Below are positions 5,939 to 6,726 of a DNA stretch of 6,726 nt, one piece after another. The translations under genes and the position numbers were made by a program. The notes beneath the pieces were generated by a model. That model did no database searches and was not told where the DNA came from. It saw nothing but the letters and a program-made list of their open reading frames with translations. Origin of the DNA: JBBSZK01 sp964354995 (lineage in GTDB: Archaea > Nanobdellota > Nanobdellia > Pacearchaeales > GW2011-AR1); assembly GCA_964354995.1 (NCBI GenBank), contig CAYHBQ010000030.1, forward strand, positions 1 through 6,726, read 5' to 3'. The first letter of the stretch is position 1; every line of letters starts with the position of its first letter.

Positions 5939-5951
5939 AGTTTATAAACTC
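5938..5951 (+). promoter_or_regulatory. palindromic TATA box of the acylphosphatase-prenyltransferase gene
   Basis: GAGTTTATAAACTC is a 14-bp perfect palindrome; its TTTATAAA core (5941-5948) is centred 25.5 bp before the ATG at 5970. Its first base is the last base of the DHH stop codon. T-rich runs follow it (CATTTTTAATCGTTTTTC, 5951-5968) and may also help end the upstream transcript. Confidence 0.65.
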
Positions 5952-5969
5952 ATTTTTAATCGTTTTTCT

Positions 5970-6726
5970 ATGAACGAGTTAAAGATTGATGTCTTTGGCC
6001 GAGTGCAGGGCGTTGGTTATCGGCAGTTCATCAAAAAAACTGCTGACGAATTAGGTATTAACGGGTTTGTACGTAACGCTGTTGCCGGGCGCGTTTCATT
6101 GATTGCGCAAGGTTCGAGAAGCAATTTACAGGACTTTTTATTACGTGTGCAGAAAGGACCTTTCTTCTCAAAAGTGAGCGGGGTGTCTTATGTGTGGCGC
6201 GTGCCTACGAATAACTATCCTGATTTTATTATTGCTGTCGATAAGCCCTTTATTTTTGACCAGGCGTCGAGTTTTACTAACTTAGGAAAGAATCTTTTTA
6301 ACTCACAGAAAAATGTTCCTCGTCATGTCGCTATCATTCCCGATGGGAATCGTCGTTGGGCTCGCGAGCGAGGTATGCAGGGCTCTGACGGACATCGCGC
6401 ATCCATCACCTATGAAAAGATTTCAAGTCTTCTCAACGAAGCAAAACAGTTGGGTATTTCTCATTTTACGTTTTGGGGATTTTCTACCGAGAATTGGAAG
6501 CGTGACGCGAAAGAGATTGAAATCATCTTTGATTTGGCAGTTGACATATTACGGCTTTTTCGAGAGAAAGCGCTCGAACATCAAGTGCGATTTCGTCATT
6601 TCGGACGACGCGATCGTTTGCCGGCTCGTCTTGTTCAGGAGATTGAACAGTTAGAAGAAGCTACGAAGCAATTTACTAAACATTCGTTACATATTTGTTT
6701 AGATTATGGTGGGCGGGACGAACTTG
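5970..6726 (+). CDS. uppS: acylphosphatase domain fused to cis-prenyltransferase (undecaprenyl diphosphate synthase family), 3' end cut off
   Basis: The readable 252 residues carry two domains in one uninterrupted frame. Residues 1-91 are a complete acylphosphatase fold: FGRVQGVGYR (9-18) with the phosphate-binding loop and catalytic R18, then NGFVRN with catalytic N36, ending at DFIIAV. Residues about 92-117 are a linker. From 118 a cis-prenyltransferase begins: RHVAIIPDGNRRWARERG (118-135) with the catalytic D125, then FSTENWKR (171-178), the segment VRFRHFGRRDRLP (206-218) and DYGGRDEL (245-252), where the window ends. These enzymes condense isopentenyl diphosphate into long Z-polyprenyl diphosphates, the precursors of the lipid carrier for protein glycosylation and surface glycans in archaea. 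About 70 or more C-terminal residues should lie beyond the edge. The only in-frame Met between the start and the second domain's core is at 136, after motif I, so the synthase cannot start on its own. What the acylphosphatase part does here is unknown. Confidence 0.9.
   Translation, partial: MNELKIDVFGRVQGVGYRQFIKKTADELGINGFVRNAVAGRVSLIAQGSRSNLQDFLLRVQKGPFFSKVSGVSYVWRVPTNNYPDFIIAVDKPFIFDQASSFTNLGKNLFNSQKNVPRHVAIIPDGNRRWARERGMQGSDGHRASITYEKISSLLNEAKQLGISHFTFWGFSTENWKRDAKEIEIIFDLAVDILRLFREKALEHQVRFRHFGRRDRLPARLVQEIEQLEEATKQFTKHSLHICLDYGGRDEL

Noticed and set aside
6313..6654. A 113-codon plus-strand frame starting at ATG 6313.
   Set aside because: It is out of frame with the cis-prenyltransferase domain that clearly occupies the same DNA with all motifs intact.

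Overview
The window looks like a chromosomal segment of an archaeon. Two genes are diagnostic: a TATA-binding protein (1899-2465) and an Nre-family repair protein (2723-3889, minus strand), a family known from archaea. An archaeal-type ATP-dependent DNA ligase (139-1848) agrees. The genes also have archaeal promoters. In seven of eight cases an AT-rich box is centred 24-26 bp upstream of the chosen ATG, so transcripts should start at or very near the start codon (leaderless), and I see no convincing Shine-Dalgarno sites. A small two-helix membrane protein and a membrane-anchored winged-helix regulator are of kinds I associate with DPANN-type lineages such as Woesearchaeota or Pacearchaeota. 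That lineage assignment is an impression, not a proof.

Layout. 1-117: the edge of an unidentified upstream gene, then the ligase promoter. 139-1848 (+): DNA ligase. 1899-2465 (+): TBP. 2496-2726 (+): an unidentified 76-residue protein. 2723-3889 (-): Nre protein, whose stop overlaps the previous stop by 4 bp and whose last eight residues form a PCNA-binding (PIP) motif. 3950-4216 (-): an 88-residue two-helix membrane protein. 4217-4320: a 104-bp divergent promoter region. 4321-4860 (+): winged-helix DNA-binding protein with two C-terminal membrane helices. 4895-5938 (+): DHH/DHHA1 phosphoesterase of the RecJ/NrnA superfamily. 5970 to the window end (+): an acylphosphatase domain fused in frame to a cis-prenyltransferase (undecaprenyl diphosphate synthase family), cut off by the window edge. 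No gap exceeds 300 bases.

How the genes fit together. The left half is information processing: ligase and Nre both belong to DNA repair and may meet on the sliding clamp PCNA, and TBP is the general initiation factor that would read every promoter here. The divergent pair in the middle could be a regulator and its membrane target. The right half joins a nucleic-acid or nucleotide phosphoesterase to a lipid-carrier enzyme by position only. Genes on the plus strand are tightly packed (gaps of about 30-50 bp), yet each gap holds its own TATA-like box, so they look individually transcribed. I see no tRNA, rRNA, CRISPR array, insertion sequence or sign of recent transfer. The most unusual items are the acylphosphatase-prenyltransferase fusion, the uniform promoter-to-ATG spacing, and the divergent membrane-regulator pair.
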